Below are positions 1 through 5,631 of a DNA stretch of 9,937 bases, piece by piece. The position numbers and the translations under genes were made by a program. The stretch covers positions 1 through 9,937 of the forward strand of contig JAPLGH010000064.1 of NCBI GenBank assembly GCA_026390285.1, written 5' to 3'. Each line of letters opens with the position of its first letter. Position 1 is the first letter of the stretch. The notes below the pieces were generated by a model. It ran no database searches and was not told the DNA's origin. It worked only from the letters and a program-made list of their open reading frames with translations. Source of the DNA: Caldisericota bacterium (lineage in GTDB: Bacteria > Caldisericota > Caldisericia > Cryosericales > Cryosericaceae).

Positions 1-953
1 AGCTCCTCGTCGCCCGACTCGATGCCCAGGTAGACTTGTGTGCAGCCCATGTCGGCCAGCAGCCGGACGGTATCCTGGGTCAGCAACTCGGCGCGATGGT
101 CGCAGGCGAACGGGAGGCCGACCTCGTGCTTGTACAGCTCTCCAAACCGGGCAAGCCAGTCGACGGAGATGCCGAAGACGTTGTCTAGAAACCGCAACTC
201 GCGGACTTCGGGGTACCACGTGCGCAGCGCCTGGATGTAGGCGATGGCCCCCTCGGGAGACCGTGATCGGTGATAGTCCTTCGTATTGGGGTACAGGGAG
301 CGGAAAGCGTGGTTGGTGCAGTAAGTGCAGCTATAGGGACACCCGCGCGACAACATACCGAGTGCGATGTGCGTGCGTGTGGCAATCAGCCGGCTGCGGT
401 TGAACAGGCCGAAATCGGGGATCGGCAGCTCGTCGAGGTTTGCCACCAGGGGACCGACCGGTTCATGGCGGAGCTCCTGCTTGTCGCGCCACCAGACGCC
501 GGGAATGCCCTGGGGAGTCCTGCCGGTGACCCAGGCGTCCACCAGCCGAGGTAGCACCAAATCGCCGTCGCCCTGCACGACAGCATCGACACCAGCGACA
601 CTCATGCACTGCTCGGGCGCGAGCGAGGCATGATAGCCGCCCCATACGATGGGTGCGTGGACGGCATCCCTTGCCCAACCGGTCCACTCGCTGACTGATG
701 GGAAAGCGCTGGTGCGTACGGAAAACCCGATGACGTCTGGATGCGTCGCCGTGAGACGCGTGACGAAGTCCTCCCGCGTCGGTGGCTGGGTCACATGCAG
801 AAGGCTCACCGTATGGCCGGCCTGCTTGAGCGTCGCGGAAAGGGCCGCCAGCCCTTCGGCATACCAGCCCCCGCGGTCCACCCTCACCGTCTGTGGTTTG
901 CTGTAGAGCCGTGTCGTCGTATAGTCAGGATAGACCAGTGTCACCCGTGCCAT
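1..953 (-). CDS. B12-binding-type radical SAM protein, 3'-truncated by window edge
   Basis: The first 317 residues of a radical SAM enzyme are visible; the gene runs off the left edge without a stop. The N-terminal part (about residues 1-150) resembles the cobalamin-binding-like Rossmann domain of B12-binding radical SAM proteins, including the characteristic GGYHASLAPE stretch. The radical SAM core follows, with C205-x3-C209-x2-C212 in the context SRGCPYSCTYCTNHAF; these cysteines should hold the [4Fe-4S] cluster that cleaves S-adenosylmethionine. The stretch YLGIESGDEE near the visible end is also typical of the fold. The ATG at 951-953 is chosen because GGAGGAGG (961-968, minus strand) lies 7 nt upstream. 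Family members carry out methylations, rearrangements and other radical reactions; nothing here reveals the substrate. It has no close operon partner: 472 bp separate it from the next upstream gene. The family call is confident, the reaction unknown. Confidence 0.9.
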   Translation of the reverse strand, partial: MARVTLVYPDYTTTRLYSKPQTVRVDRGGWYAEGLAALSATLKQAGHTVSLLHVTQPPTREDFVTRLTATHPDVIGFSVRTSAFPSVSEWTGWARDAVHAPIVWGGYHASLAPEQCMSVAGVDAVVQGDGDLVLPRLVDAWVTGRTPQGIPGVWWRDKQELRHEPVGPLVANLDELPIPDFGLFNRSRLIATRTHIALGMLSRGCPYSCTYCTNHAFRSLYPNTKDYHRSRSPEGAIAYIQALRTWYPEVRELRFLDNVFGISVDWLARFGELYKHEVGLPFACDHRAELLTQDTVRLLADMGCTQVYLGIESGDEE

Positions 954-1054
954 GCTCGTGCCTCCTCCATCCTTCTTGCCTGCCCCGCGCTGGGGTGGTG
1001 TCGTGTCAATGTCCTGTCATATATACGACGCAGATGACACGCATTCTCCTTATC

Positions 1055-1083
1055 AGGATATTCACATTGTCTTCACAAGTCAA
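1055..1083 (-). promoter_or_regulatory. Candidate sigma-70-type promoter for the radical SAM gene
   Basis: On the minus strand TTGACT (1078-1083) and TATCCT (1055-1060) are separated by exactly 17 bp. The -35 box matches the consensus at 5 of 6 positions and the -10 box at 4 of 6. The leader to the ATG at 953 would be roughly 95 nt. This is the best match in the gap and is a prediction only. Confidence 0.45.
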
Positions 1084-1175
1084 GGCAAGACACGATTGGA
1101 AGCTACTTCTTCAGTGCATCATTCCCATCCTTGGCCCTGGTCCTCTCATCCGTCATTCCCCCGAGCCCTTTTGTC

Positions 1176-1204
1176 CCTCGCATCCTTCTGTCCAAGATGC
1201 GAGG
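1176..1204. repeat. Perfect 9-bp inverted repeat (hairpin)
   Basis: CCTCGCATC (1176-1184) and GATGCGAGG (1196-1204) are exact reverse complements around an 11-nt loop. Neither strand has a T-run directly after the stem, so it is not a classical intrinsic terminator. It could be a protein-binding dyad or part of a structured RNA. Confidence 0.6.
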
Positions 1205-1305
1205 TGTTCTTCAAGGCCCCCGAGTATGTTAGTCCAATACGAGGGGTGCTTCTGAGGGGTGCTTCCCACGAGCCCAAGGATGTTTTTGTATCCGAGGGTG
1301 TTCTG
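1201..1305. repeat. Cluster of GAGGGGTGCTTC-like short direct repeats
   Basis: GAGGGGTGCTTC occurs exactly at 1241-1252 and again at 1254-1265, a 13-bp tandem period. Related copies are GAGGTGTTCTTC at 1201-1212 and GAGGGTGTTCTG at 1294-1305. The copies lie within about 105 bp of gene-free DNA. They are too few and too degenerate for a CRISPR array. Confidence 0.5.
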
Positions 1306-1364
1306 CATGTTGGTGTCATGGGAGTGGCGCTCTGCCGCGCATGCGAGAATCTAGTATTGTTCTT

Positions 1365-1410
1365 GCCTGTAGGTTGTCGCAGCCCTACGACTGCTGGGCT
1401 AACAGGCTGC
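1365..1410 (-). terminator. Nested inverted repeats just downstream of the GNAT gene, possible terminator
   Basis: GCCTGT (1365-1370) pairs with ACAGGC (1402-1407), and inside it AGCCC (1381-1385) pairs with GGGCT (1396-1400). An alternative pairing is GCAGCC (1379-1384) with GGCTGC (1405-1410). The structure begins 16 bp after the GNAT stop codon, where a terminator would be expected. There is no U-tract on the minus strand, so termination or 3'-end protection is inferred from position only. Confidence 0.3.
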
Positions 1411-1425
1411 GCATAGCTGTGTGAC

Positions 1426-2052
1426 TCATTGCTGCAGCCGCAGGATCATTCGGCGACTCTCGACCATAATGGACGATGTTCTCCGGCGGTCGGTGCGCAG
1501 GACACGGAATCCGAGCCGCTCATACAGCGCCTGGGCGCGCGGGTTGTCGACGTCGACATCCAGTTCGACGCAGGAACACCCTGACGTGCGAGCATTCTGA
1601 ATGGATCTCGCGATGAGAGAGGAACCGATGCCAAGCGACTGCTGCAGCGGGTCCACACCCACGAAAGCAATATACCAGCTGCCGGGCAGGTTGCGTTGTA
1701 GCGCTCTGGCCACGACCACTCCACGCCAGGCAAGGAGCACGAGGGCGTGGGCTCCCAGCTGTCCAGCTGCTCGAGCCAGCCAGGTGGCACTGCCATTCCT
1801 CGACGCCACACTGTATGCAGTGATAAGGCCGGCCGGGAGATCATCGTGGAGTGCGATTTCCGTGTTGCGCCAGGAGAGCATTCCGCCCGAAGCCCGGTAG
1901 AACTTCTCGACGACATCAAGAGGTGACAGCCCGGCAGCAAGACCCGTGAACAGCCCGTCGAGGTCTCTGCGCGCGATGTCATATAGAAGAGGTGCCACGA
2001 ACGGCGCGTCGTCTGGTGTCGCGGGTCTGAAGTTCAGCGCTGGAGCGCTCAT
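1426..2052 (-). CDS. GNAT-family N-acetyltransferase
   Basis: A 208-residue protein of the GCN5-related N-acetyltransferase fold, which transfers an acetyl group from acetyl-CoA to an amine. The acetyl-CoA-binding motif A is visible as VDPLQQSLGIGSSL, fitting Q-x-x-G-x-G with a preceding beta-strand (WYIAFVGVDP). The closing part of the fold, NPRAQALYERLGFRVLRTDR, is the common GNAT stretch where an Asn and a Tyr contact the cofactor. The opening FRPATPDDAPFVAPLLYDIA is also typical. I chose the ATG at 2050-2052 because GAAGGA (2059-2064) lies 6 nt upstream; a GTG at 2068-2070 would add six residues but has no better site. It follows the phzF-like gene by 48 bp and is probably co-transcribed with it. 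The substrate cannot be told; small molecules, antibiotics and protein N-termini are all possible. Confidence 0.88.
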   Translation of the reverse strand: MSAPALNFRPATPDDAPFVAPLLYDIARRDLDGLFTGLAAGLSPLDVVEKFYRASGGMLSWRNTEIALHDDLPAGLITAYSVASRNGSATWLARAAGQLGAHALVLLAWRGVVVARALQRNLPGSWYIAFVGVDPLQQSLGIGSSLIARSIQNARTSGCSCVELDVDVDNPRAQALYERLGFRVLRTDRRRTSSIMVESRRMILRLQQ

Positions 2053-2100
2053 GGAGGATCCTTCTCTCACGTCTGCCGATGTGCTCTCGCGGATGACGCT

Positions 2101-2892
2101 TCAGGGAATGAGCAGGTCTCCTGTTGCTACCACGACGGTCCTGCCTGCGATGAGTACACGGTTGCCTGCGAGGCGCACCTTCAGGATGCCGCCACGTGAA
2201 GATGCCTGGTACGCCACGAAATCGGTCTTCCCGAGTACGTTGCCCCAGTAGGGGGCTAGTGCCGCATGTGCGGAACCCGTGACCGGATCCTCGAAGATGC
2301 CGTCGGCGGGTGCGAAGAAGCGGGATGTGAAGTCATACGGCGCGTCGCCCGCTCCTGTCACGACGATGCCCGGCATGTCGAGCTTCATCGTGGCTGCACG
2401 GTCAGGTGCAAGTGCGCGCACAGTGGCGGCTGACCCGACGTCGAGCAGCCAGTAATGGTGGGAGTTGATACCAGTCCAGCGGGGAGTCGCGTCGAGCCTC
2501 AGGGCGTCGAGGATTCCTGCAGGGACGGGCGCAGGCGAAGGGGGCAGCGATGGGAAGTCGAGCTCGATCCAGTCACCCTGGTATCGGGCGGCAAGCTCCC
2601 CACTCAGGCTGTTGAAATGGACCTTGTCACCGGTGACGAGCCCTGCTTCGTGCAGCGCGCGTGCGGTGGCCAGTGTCCCGTGGCCACACAGCGGCACTTC
2701 GACTGCCGGCGTGAACCACCGCAGGCGCCACGCGTCGCCCTCACGCCGGACGAACGCTGTCTCCGACAGGTTCATCTCTCGTGCGATGGACGCCATGAGC
2801 TCGGTAGTCAGCGGTCTCTCCAGAAGACACACTGCTGCAGGATTCCCGGCAAATGCCTTGTCTGTGAACGCGTCGATGATGAAGTAGGTCAT
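2101..2892 (-). CDS. PhzF-family isomerase/epimerase-like protein
   Basis: A 263-residue full-length member of the PhzF family (diaminopimelate epimerase-like fold with two similar halves). Visible landmarks are the start TYFIIDAFTDKAFAGNPAAV, MNLSETAFV with Glu44 at the position of the catalytic acid of PhzF, the CGHGTLATA motif (residues 69-77), RFFAPADGIFEDPVTGSAHA (191-210) with the conserved D-P-V-T-G-S, and the QASSRGG segment (229-235). PhzF itself isomerises dihydro-3-hydroxyanthranilate in phenazine synthesis, but most relatives have other, mostly unknown substrates and no phenazine genes are present here, so I give no gene symbol. The ATG at 2890-2892 has no Shine-Dalgarno sequence; a TAGAAT box ends 6 nt upstream, so a leaderless transcript is likely. 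A GNAT gene follows after 48 bp. Confidence 0.92.
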   Translation of the reverse strand: MTYFIIDAFTDKAFAGNPAAVCLLERPLTTELMASIAREMNLSETAFVRREGDAWRLRWFTPAVEVPLCGHGTLATARALHEAGLVTGDKVHFNSLSGELAARYQGDWIELDFPSLPPSPAPVPAGILDALRLDATPRWTGINSHHYWLLDVGSAATVRALAPDRAATMKLDMPGIVVTGAGDAPYDFTSRFFAPADGIFEDPVTGSAHAALAPYWGNVLGKTDFVAYQASSRGGILKVRLAGNRVLIAGRTVVVATGDLLIP

Positions 2893-2898
2893 ATCAGC

Positions 2899-2927
2899 AT
2901 TCTATGACGAGAAGCCTGTTCGCGCAA
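2899..2927 (-). promoter_or_regulatory. Candidate leaderless-type promoter of the phzF-like gene
   Basis: On the minus strand TTGCGC (2922-2927) and TAGAAT (2899-2904) are 17 bp apart. TAGAAT matches the -10 consensus at 5 of 6 positions; the -35 box is weak beyond TTG. Only 6 nt separate the -10 box from the ATG, which puts the expected transcription start on the A of the start codon. The absence of a ribosome binding site agrees. A near-copy with identical spacing lies at 3272-3300. Confidence 0.5.
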
Positions 2928-3051
2928 CGTCATTGTTCCTGAGACACAATAGCAAGGCCTCTGTGAGGTTATCCTGAAGCCGTTGCTCAATTTGCCTGCG
3001 GCTCCAGTCTGCGCTGACGAGCTTGTCCAGATGCTCCGACTGTTCACGCAC
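2902..3051 (-). CDS. Possible small protein or in-frame extension after the DUF6496-like TAG stop
   Basis: The reading frame of the DUF6496-like gene continues after its TAG (3058-3060) for 51 open codons to a second TAG (2902-2904). The translation looks protein-like: charged and helical (for example EQSEHLDKLVSADWSRRQIE, then LTEALLLCLRNNDVA), and by my count about two thirds of its codons end in G or C, as in genuine genes here. The only early start is the GTG at 3049-3051, giving 49 residues, but no properly spaced ribosome binding site precedes it. It may be a separate small gene, the tail of a once longer protein cut by an amber stop, or chance. The second TAG overlaps the phzF -10 box. 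Confidence 0.3.
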   Translation of the reverse strand: MREQSEHLDKLVSADWSRRQIEQRLQDNLTEALLLCLRNNDVARTGFSS

Positions 3052-3057
3052 GTCCTG

Positions 3058-3198
3058 CTACTTGCCGTGACTCTTCTTGGCCTTCCTTGCAACAGAAAGT
3101 GCAATTGCTATGGCCTGTTTCTGAGGACGGCCAGCCTTGAGTTCGGTCTTGATGTTCTCTCCAACCGTCTTTTTGCCGTACCCCTTCTTCAATGGCAT
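3058..3198 (-). CDS. Small basic DUF6496-like protein
   Basis: A 46-residue, very lysine-rich protein. The stretches MPLKKGYGKKTVGENIKTEL and GRPQKQAIAIALSVARKAKK closely resemble small DUF6496-type proteins, in which a lysine-rich start is followed by a 'G-[KR]-x-x-K-Q-A-[IV]-A-I-A-L-x-x-[AS]-R' segment. I recognise the pattern from memory; the molecular role of the family is not known to me, though such proteins are common in phage and mobile contexts. The start at 3196-3198 is well supported by GAGGAGG (3205-3211) with a 6-nt spacer. The frame is open further upstream to a TTG at 3456, but the strong internal ribosome binding site and the family length argue for the short form. The 21-codon phzF relic ends one base before this start, so the promoter of that relic may now drive this gene. 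Confidence 0.75.
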   Translation of the reverse strand: MPLKKGYGKKTVGENIKTELKAGRPQKQAIAIALSVARKAKKSHGK

Positions 3199-3199
3199 G

Positions 3200-3265
3200 T
3201 CAAACCTCCTCTTCGGGCCCTTTGGCCAGAATGCCTGCAAACGCGTCGATGACGCAGTATTTCGT
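3200..3265 (-). pseudogene. Relic of a second phzF 5' end (start codon lost)
   Basis: Read from 3265, the minus strand gives T-KYCVIDAFAG and then runs to a TGA at 3200-3202 after 21 codons. KYCVIDAF matches the PhzF family start (the intact gene here has TYFIIDAF). Aligned without gaps, 42 nt covering the last bases of the promoter and the first nine codons agree with the intact phzF copy at 32 positions by my count. The base triplet at the ATG position is ACG. After about ten codons similarity fades. The remnant stop lies one base before the DUF6496-like start, so any translation could couple the two. Confidence 0.6.
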
Positions 3266-3271
3266 GGCGGC

Positions 3272-3300
3272 ATTCTATGCTGGGTCGCTCGGCGGTGCAA
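3272..3300 (-). promoter_or_regulatory. Duplicated phzF-type promoter, now upstream of the DUF6496-like gene
   Basis: TTGCAC (3295-3300) and TAGAAT (3272-3277) on the minus strand are 17 bp apart, and the -10 box is 6 nt from the ACG that replaces the start codon. Box sequence, spacing and the flanking CATAGAATGC are the same as at the intact phzF promoter, while the spacer between the boxes differs almost entirely. A transcript would begin near 3265 and run into the DUF6496-like gene. Confidence 0.4.
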
Positions 3301-3528
3301 CGAGACGTTACCCAGCACGATCTCCGCGAAAGGCGACCGCGCGTCTAACTTAGCCGCACTGATCAGATCGTCCCGCTCCACGAGTCCGCTGGAAACCATG
3401 GCGTACAGCCTACTCAAGAAGTCCGGGGGACATAGTCTCAGTGGCAGCGACGTCAATGATGGTTCTCAGGTGATGCACCCATCCATCTCCTGAATGTCGG
3501 TGGATGCCAGCGTTGCACGGTGGTTGAG

Positions 3529-4005
3529 CTATGGAGTGCTCTTCAGTTCAAAGACCCATTTCTGAGCGCGGATGAATTGGAGAATATCCATACAGATGAT
3601 CCCTAGGGAGTCGCAGACATCAGGAATGTGTGGTTGCTTGCCAGGGTGTCGTTTTTCCTCAGTCACGACAACGCCACCATGGACTTTCGCAAGAGCAATG
3701 ACCCACGGATCTGCAACGGATCTTCCAGCGTCCAGGTTGGAGAGACCAGGAAAACGGTTCATGATCATCTTCATTTCGTCCTGAACCTGTTTCTCGGGTT
3801 CAACGAACATGCTCTTGTGCTGCCTAGCCCACTTGGAGATGCCATCATCCATGCGTTTCAGTTCATTGAAGACCTCAATGGAGGCAAAGACTGCTTTGAT
3901 TTGTGCAAGATGCTCGAGTTCCTTCCAGAATCCCGGCATCACGTCGGGTGGGTAGTGCCGAACCCAAGCTCCAATAAGGAAGTTGGTGTCGATGCTGTAG
4001 ATCAA
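3529..4005 (-). CDS. DUF4411-family PIN-type protein (probable toxin)
   Basis: A 158-residue protein with the layout of DUF4411, a PIN-like nuclease family. PIN-type acidic positions are visible: Asp6 in MIYSIDTNFLIGAW, Glu48 in VFNELKRMDDG, and Asp99 in SVADPWVIALAKVHGGVVVT, followed by TEEKRHPG. PIN domains cleave RNA with divalent metal ions bound by such acids. The start is a TTG at 4003-4005 whose last two bases are shared with the TGA (4002-4004) of the upstream XRE-ImmA/IrrE gene, with AGGA-like sequence just upstream; this overlap implies translational coupling. Proteins of this family are often found beside XRE-M78 fusions, which suggests a toxin-antitoxin-like pair with this protein as the toxin. 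Toxicity has to be shown; the family assignment rests on motifs recalled by eye. Confidence 0.8.
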   Translation of the reverse strand: MIYSIDTNFLIGAWVRHYPPDVMPGFWKELEHLAQIKAVFASIEVFNELKRMDDGISKWARQHKSMFVEPEKQVQDEMKMIMNRFPGLSNLDAGRSVADPWVIALAKVHGGVVVTEEKRHPGKQPHIPDVCDSLGIICMDILQFIRAQKWVFELKSTP

Positions 4006-5174
4006 ACTCCGGTCCTCAGCGAAAGAACTCGCTTTGTTACTCGACGTTCGATCTCCGGGAGGTGCTTCAGATTGACGTTGAGGTAGTTGGATACATCGCT
4101 CAGGGTCAGCCGGTCCTGGTGGTAGCCCTCCAGCACCAACTGTGTAAAACTGAGCCCAGCGCGGCTCAGGACGAGGACCGGCTGAGGAATTGGTGCTGAG
4201 GATTTTCTCCTGAGCATTTCTGCATAGCGCTTGAGATACTCGTCCCGCTTGGACCGATATGCTTTCTGAGTCGTTAGCCCCGCATCCAGGAGGCGTCTCA
4301 TAATTACTTCAGGGCTCACCGTGAAACGATGGGCGAGGTCCTCAAGTTCAGCATCGTTCCAAGTTGTGCCACTTCTGTGCTCGGATGTCTCAAGGGCCTG
4401 ACGCAGAAGGTCAGCAGGGACAAGAGCACTGCCCGCAACGGCATTGCAGTAGACCTCCACGTCGTCGTCTCCTAGATCGCAGATACCGCCATCACGCAAC
4501 ATGACGTGCGCCAGTTCGTGCATCAGCGTGAAGAGGCGTGCCGTGACCGAATCTTTGGCATTTAGAACGATGATAGGCAAGGACGATTCTGCCAACGAGA
4601 AACCACGTGCCTCTGCAACCTCCACCCCGGACATCTGGAAGACCAGGATGCCCCACTGCTCGACTGAGACACGCAACAAAGCCAGCGCTCTGTAGGCATC
4701 GACTGCACGCCCGTTCTGGATTCCGACCAAGTGCATCAAATCACGTATGCGCGCTGCGACAGTGACGGGCTCCTCGTTCATGCTAGCTCTCAGTGTGAAG
4801 CGAGGAGGTTTGTCATTGAGTTGATCGTAGACGTCCAGTGCAACCGTACGCCTATAGCGTGCCTGACGCATTTCGGCGATGAGCTCTGGTGATGACGGCC
4901 GCGACACACCTTTCGCTACATGGCGAAAATCATGGAGTGCCTTGGGTTCCTTGGGTGGCGACGCAAGATAGAAGGCGGCGAGGGGCCGATCATAGACGTC
5001 CGCCAATTGGCGGAGCTGTGGCATGGACAGACTCTGGGCTCCGGACTCCCAAGCACCAACTCTTACAGGCGTGACATTGATTTTCTTGGCCGCTTCCTCC
5101 ATCGAATACCCCGACGTCAGACGAGCCCACTCCAGTATCGTTGGTTCCACTTGCGCCACAATTGATCTCGCCAC
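4002..5174 (-). CDS. XRE-type HTH / ImmA-IrrE (M78) metallopeptidase fusion, partner of DUF4411
   Basis: A 390-residue protein. Residues about 10-70 form a Cro/C1-type helix-turn-helix (EWARLTSGYSMEEAAKKINV, then VGAWESGAQSLSMPQLRQLA). The central part is an ImmA/IrrE (M78) peptidase: FTLMHELAHVML with the zinc motif H219-E220-x-x-H223 and the likely third ligand Glu240 in EVYCNAVAGSALVP. All key residues are present, so it should be active. In known relatives, ImmA cleaves the repressor ImmR and IrrE/PprI cleaves DdrO. Here DNA binding and protease sit in one chain, as in antitoxin-like regulators. The start is the GTG at 5172-5174, with AAGGAG (5180-5185) 5 nt upstream. It overlaps the DUF4411 start by 3 bp, so both are one operon. 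The C-terminal tail (about 320-390) carries no recognised motif and may bind the partner. Confidence 0.9.
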   Translation of the reverse strand: MARSIVAQVEPTILEWARLTSGYSMEEAAKKINVTPVRVGAWESGAQSLSMPQLRQLADVYDRPLAAFYLASPPKEPKALHDFRHVAKGVSRPSSPELIAEMRQARYRRTVALDVYDQLNDKPPRFTLRASMNEEPVTVAARIRDLMHLVGIQNGRAVDAYRALALLRVSVEQWGILVFQMSGVEVAEARGFSLAESSLPIIVLNAKDSVTARLFTLMHELAHVMLRDGGICDLGDDDVEVYCNAVAGSALVPADLLRQALETSEHRSGTTWNDAELEDLAHRFTVSPEVIMRRLLDAGLTTQKAYRSKRDEYLKRYAEMLRRKSSAPIPQPVLVLSRAGLSFTQLVLEGYHQDRLTLSDVSNYLNVNLKHLPEIERRVTKRVLSLRTGV

Positions 5175-5199
5175 GACGACTCCTTCAGGTTACGCTAAC

Positions 5200-5233
5200 T
5201 GTACCATTGTACCGTCCACGAACAGTAGTGCAA
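5200..5233 (-). promoter_or_regulatory. Candidate promoter and operator of the XRE-M78/DUF4411 operon
   Basis: On the minus strand TTGCAC (5228-5233) is followed after 16 bp by TACAAT (5206-5211), which matches the -10 consensus at 5 of 6 positions. Two TGTACC units (plus strand 5200-5205 and 5208-5213) lie 8 bp apart and overlap the -10 box; GGTAC recurs at this spot on both sides. An autorepressor, such as the XRE domain encoded just downstream, could bind here. Prediction only. Confidence 0.4.
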
Positions 5234-5316
5234 TGAACCGTTTCCGGTAGACTTCTCGCGTACCATCTGTGCATGAACGAGACTCGGTTAGATGCTCCTG
5301 GCCAGTTGATTGTCGT

Positions 5317-5631
5317 TCAGAGTGGGTCGAATTCCAACTTCCTGGGCTTGGCCCCACAGGCCAACGCGTAGCGGACGATAGTGCTGTACTCGAGATCAGA
5401 TCCAGCATGTTCAATCTTCGACACGTACTCCTGGGATCTTCCCATACGCTCAGCCACAACTCTCTGAGTCAGTCCGACGCTCTTGCGTAGCTCACGCAAC
5501 TGCCGCGCTGCCGATAACTCGGCTTTCATCTCGATGTAGATCTGCCGCGCCTTCGGATCAGTCTCAATGAGTTTCTTGATTTCCGACCGATACGCTTCCG
5601 TGTCGGTCGTCATGTCACGTATGTCCTTCAT
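5317..5631 (-). CDS. HigA-like XRE antitoxin
   Basis: A 104-residue protein with a Cro/C1-type helix-turn-helix at about residues 41-95: LRELRKSVGLTQRVVAERMG, then SQEYVSKIEHAG and the closing helix TIVRYALACG. The N-terminal 40 residues are charged and helical. It lies directly after a HigB-like toxin, overlapping it by 17 bp, which is the toxin-first order of HigBA modules. The antitoxin would bind HigB and repress the shared promoter through its HTH. The start at 5629-5631 is chosen because AGGAGGAG (5636-5643) lies 4 nt upstream; a second ATG at 5611-5613 would shorten it by six residues. The C-terminus PRKLEFDPL is usual in this group. No separate promoter is seen. Confidence 0.88.
   Translation of the reverse strand: MKDIRDMTTDTEAYRSEIKKLIETDPKARQIYIEMKAELSAARQLRELRKSVGLTQRVVAERMGRSQEYVSKIEHAGSDLEYSTIVRYALACGAKPRKLEFDPL

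Larger units (their letters stand above)
954..1425. other. Gene-free stretch (472 bp) with hairpins and short repeats
   Basis: I see no convincing coding region on either strand. The right end holds nested inverted repeats just after the GNAT gene. The middle holds a perfect 9-bp stem hairpin (1176-1204) followed by several copies of a GAGGGGTGCTTC-like motif (1201-1305). The left end holds the promoter and ribosome binding site of the radical SAM gene. The role of the middle part is unknown. Confidence 0.6.
3199..3528. other. 330-bp stretch without an intact gene
   Basis: The left third (3199-3300) holds the phzF start relic, its promoter boxes and the ribosome binding site of the DUF6496-like gene. 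The stretch 3313-3456 is open on the minus strand, in frame with the DUF6496-like gene, and part of it reads protein-like (MVSSGLVERDDLISAAKLDA), but no good start or family is recognisable. I see nothing clear in 3457-3528, which separates this part from the DUF4411-like gene. Confidence 0.5.

Noticed and set aside
1201..1305. CRISPR array
   Set aside because: Repeats are only about 12 bp, degenerate, unevenly spaced and lack spacers of constant length.
1..1416. Several plus-strand open frames over the radical SAM gene and the following gap
   Set aside because: They are antisense shadows of the radical SAM gene (arginine- and cysteine-rich translations) or run through gene-free DNA without ribosome binding sites or recognisable domains.
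2869..3300. The two phzF 5' copies as attL/attR of a small integrated element carrying the DUF6496-like gene
   Set aside because: The copies are only about three quarters identical and the similarity follows promoter boxes and codons rather than a sharp core; no integrase is in between.
3199..3456. 132-residue form of the DUF6496-like protein starting at the TTG at 3456
   Set aside because: No good ribosome binding site precedes the TTG, the middle of the frame runs through the phzF relic in another frame, and GAGGAGG marks the ATG at 3198.
5190..5459. Minus-strand open frame of 89 codons between the two toxin-antitoxin-like operons
   Set aside because: It overlaps the HigA-like gene in another frame and covers the promoter of the next operon; the translation has no protein character.
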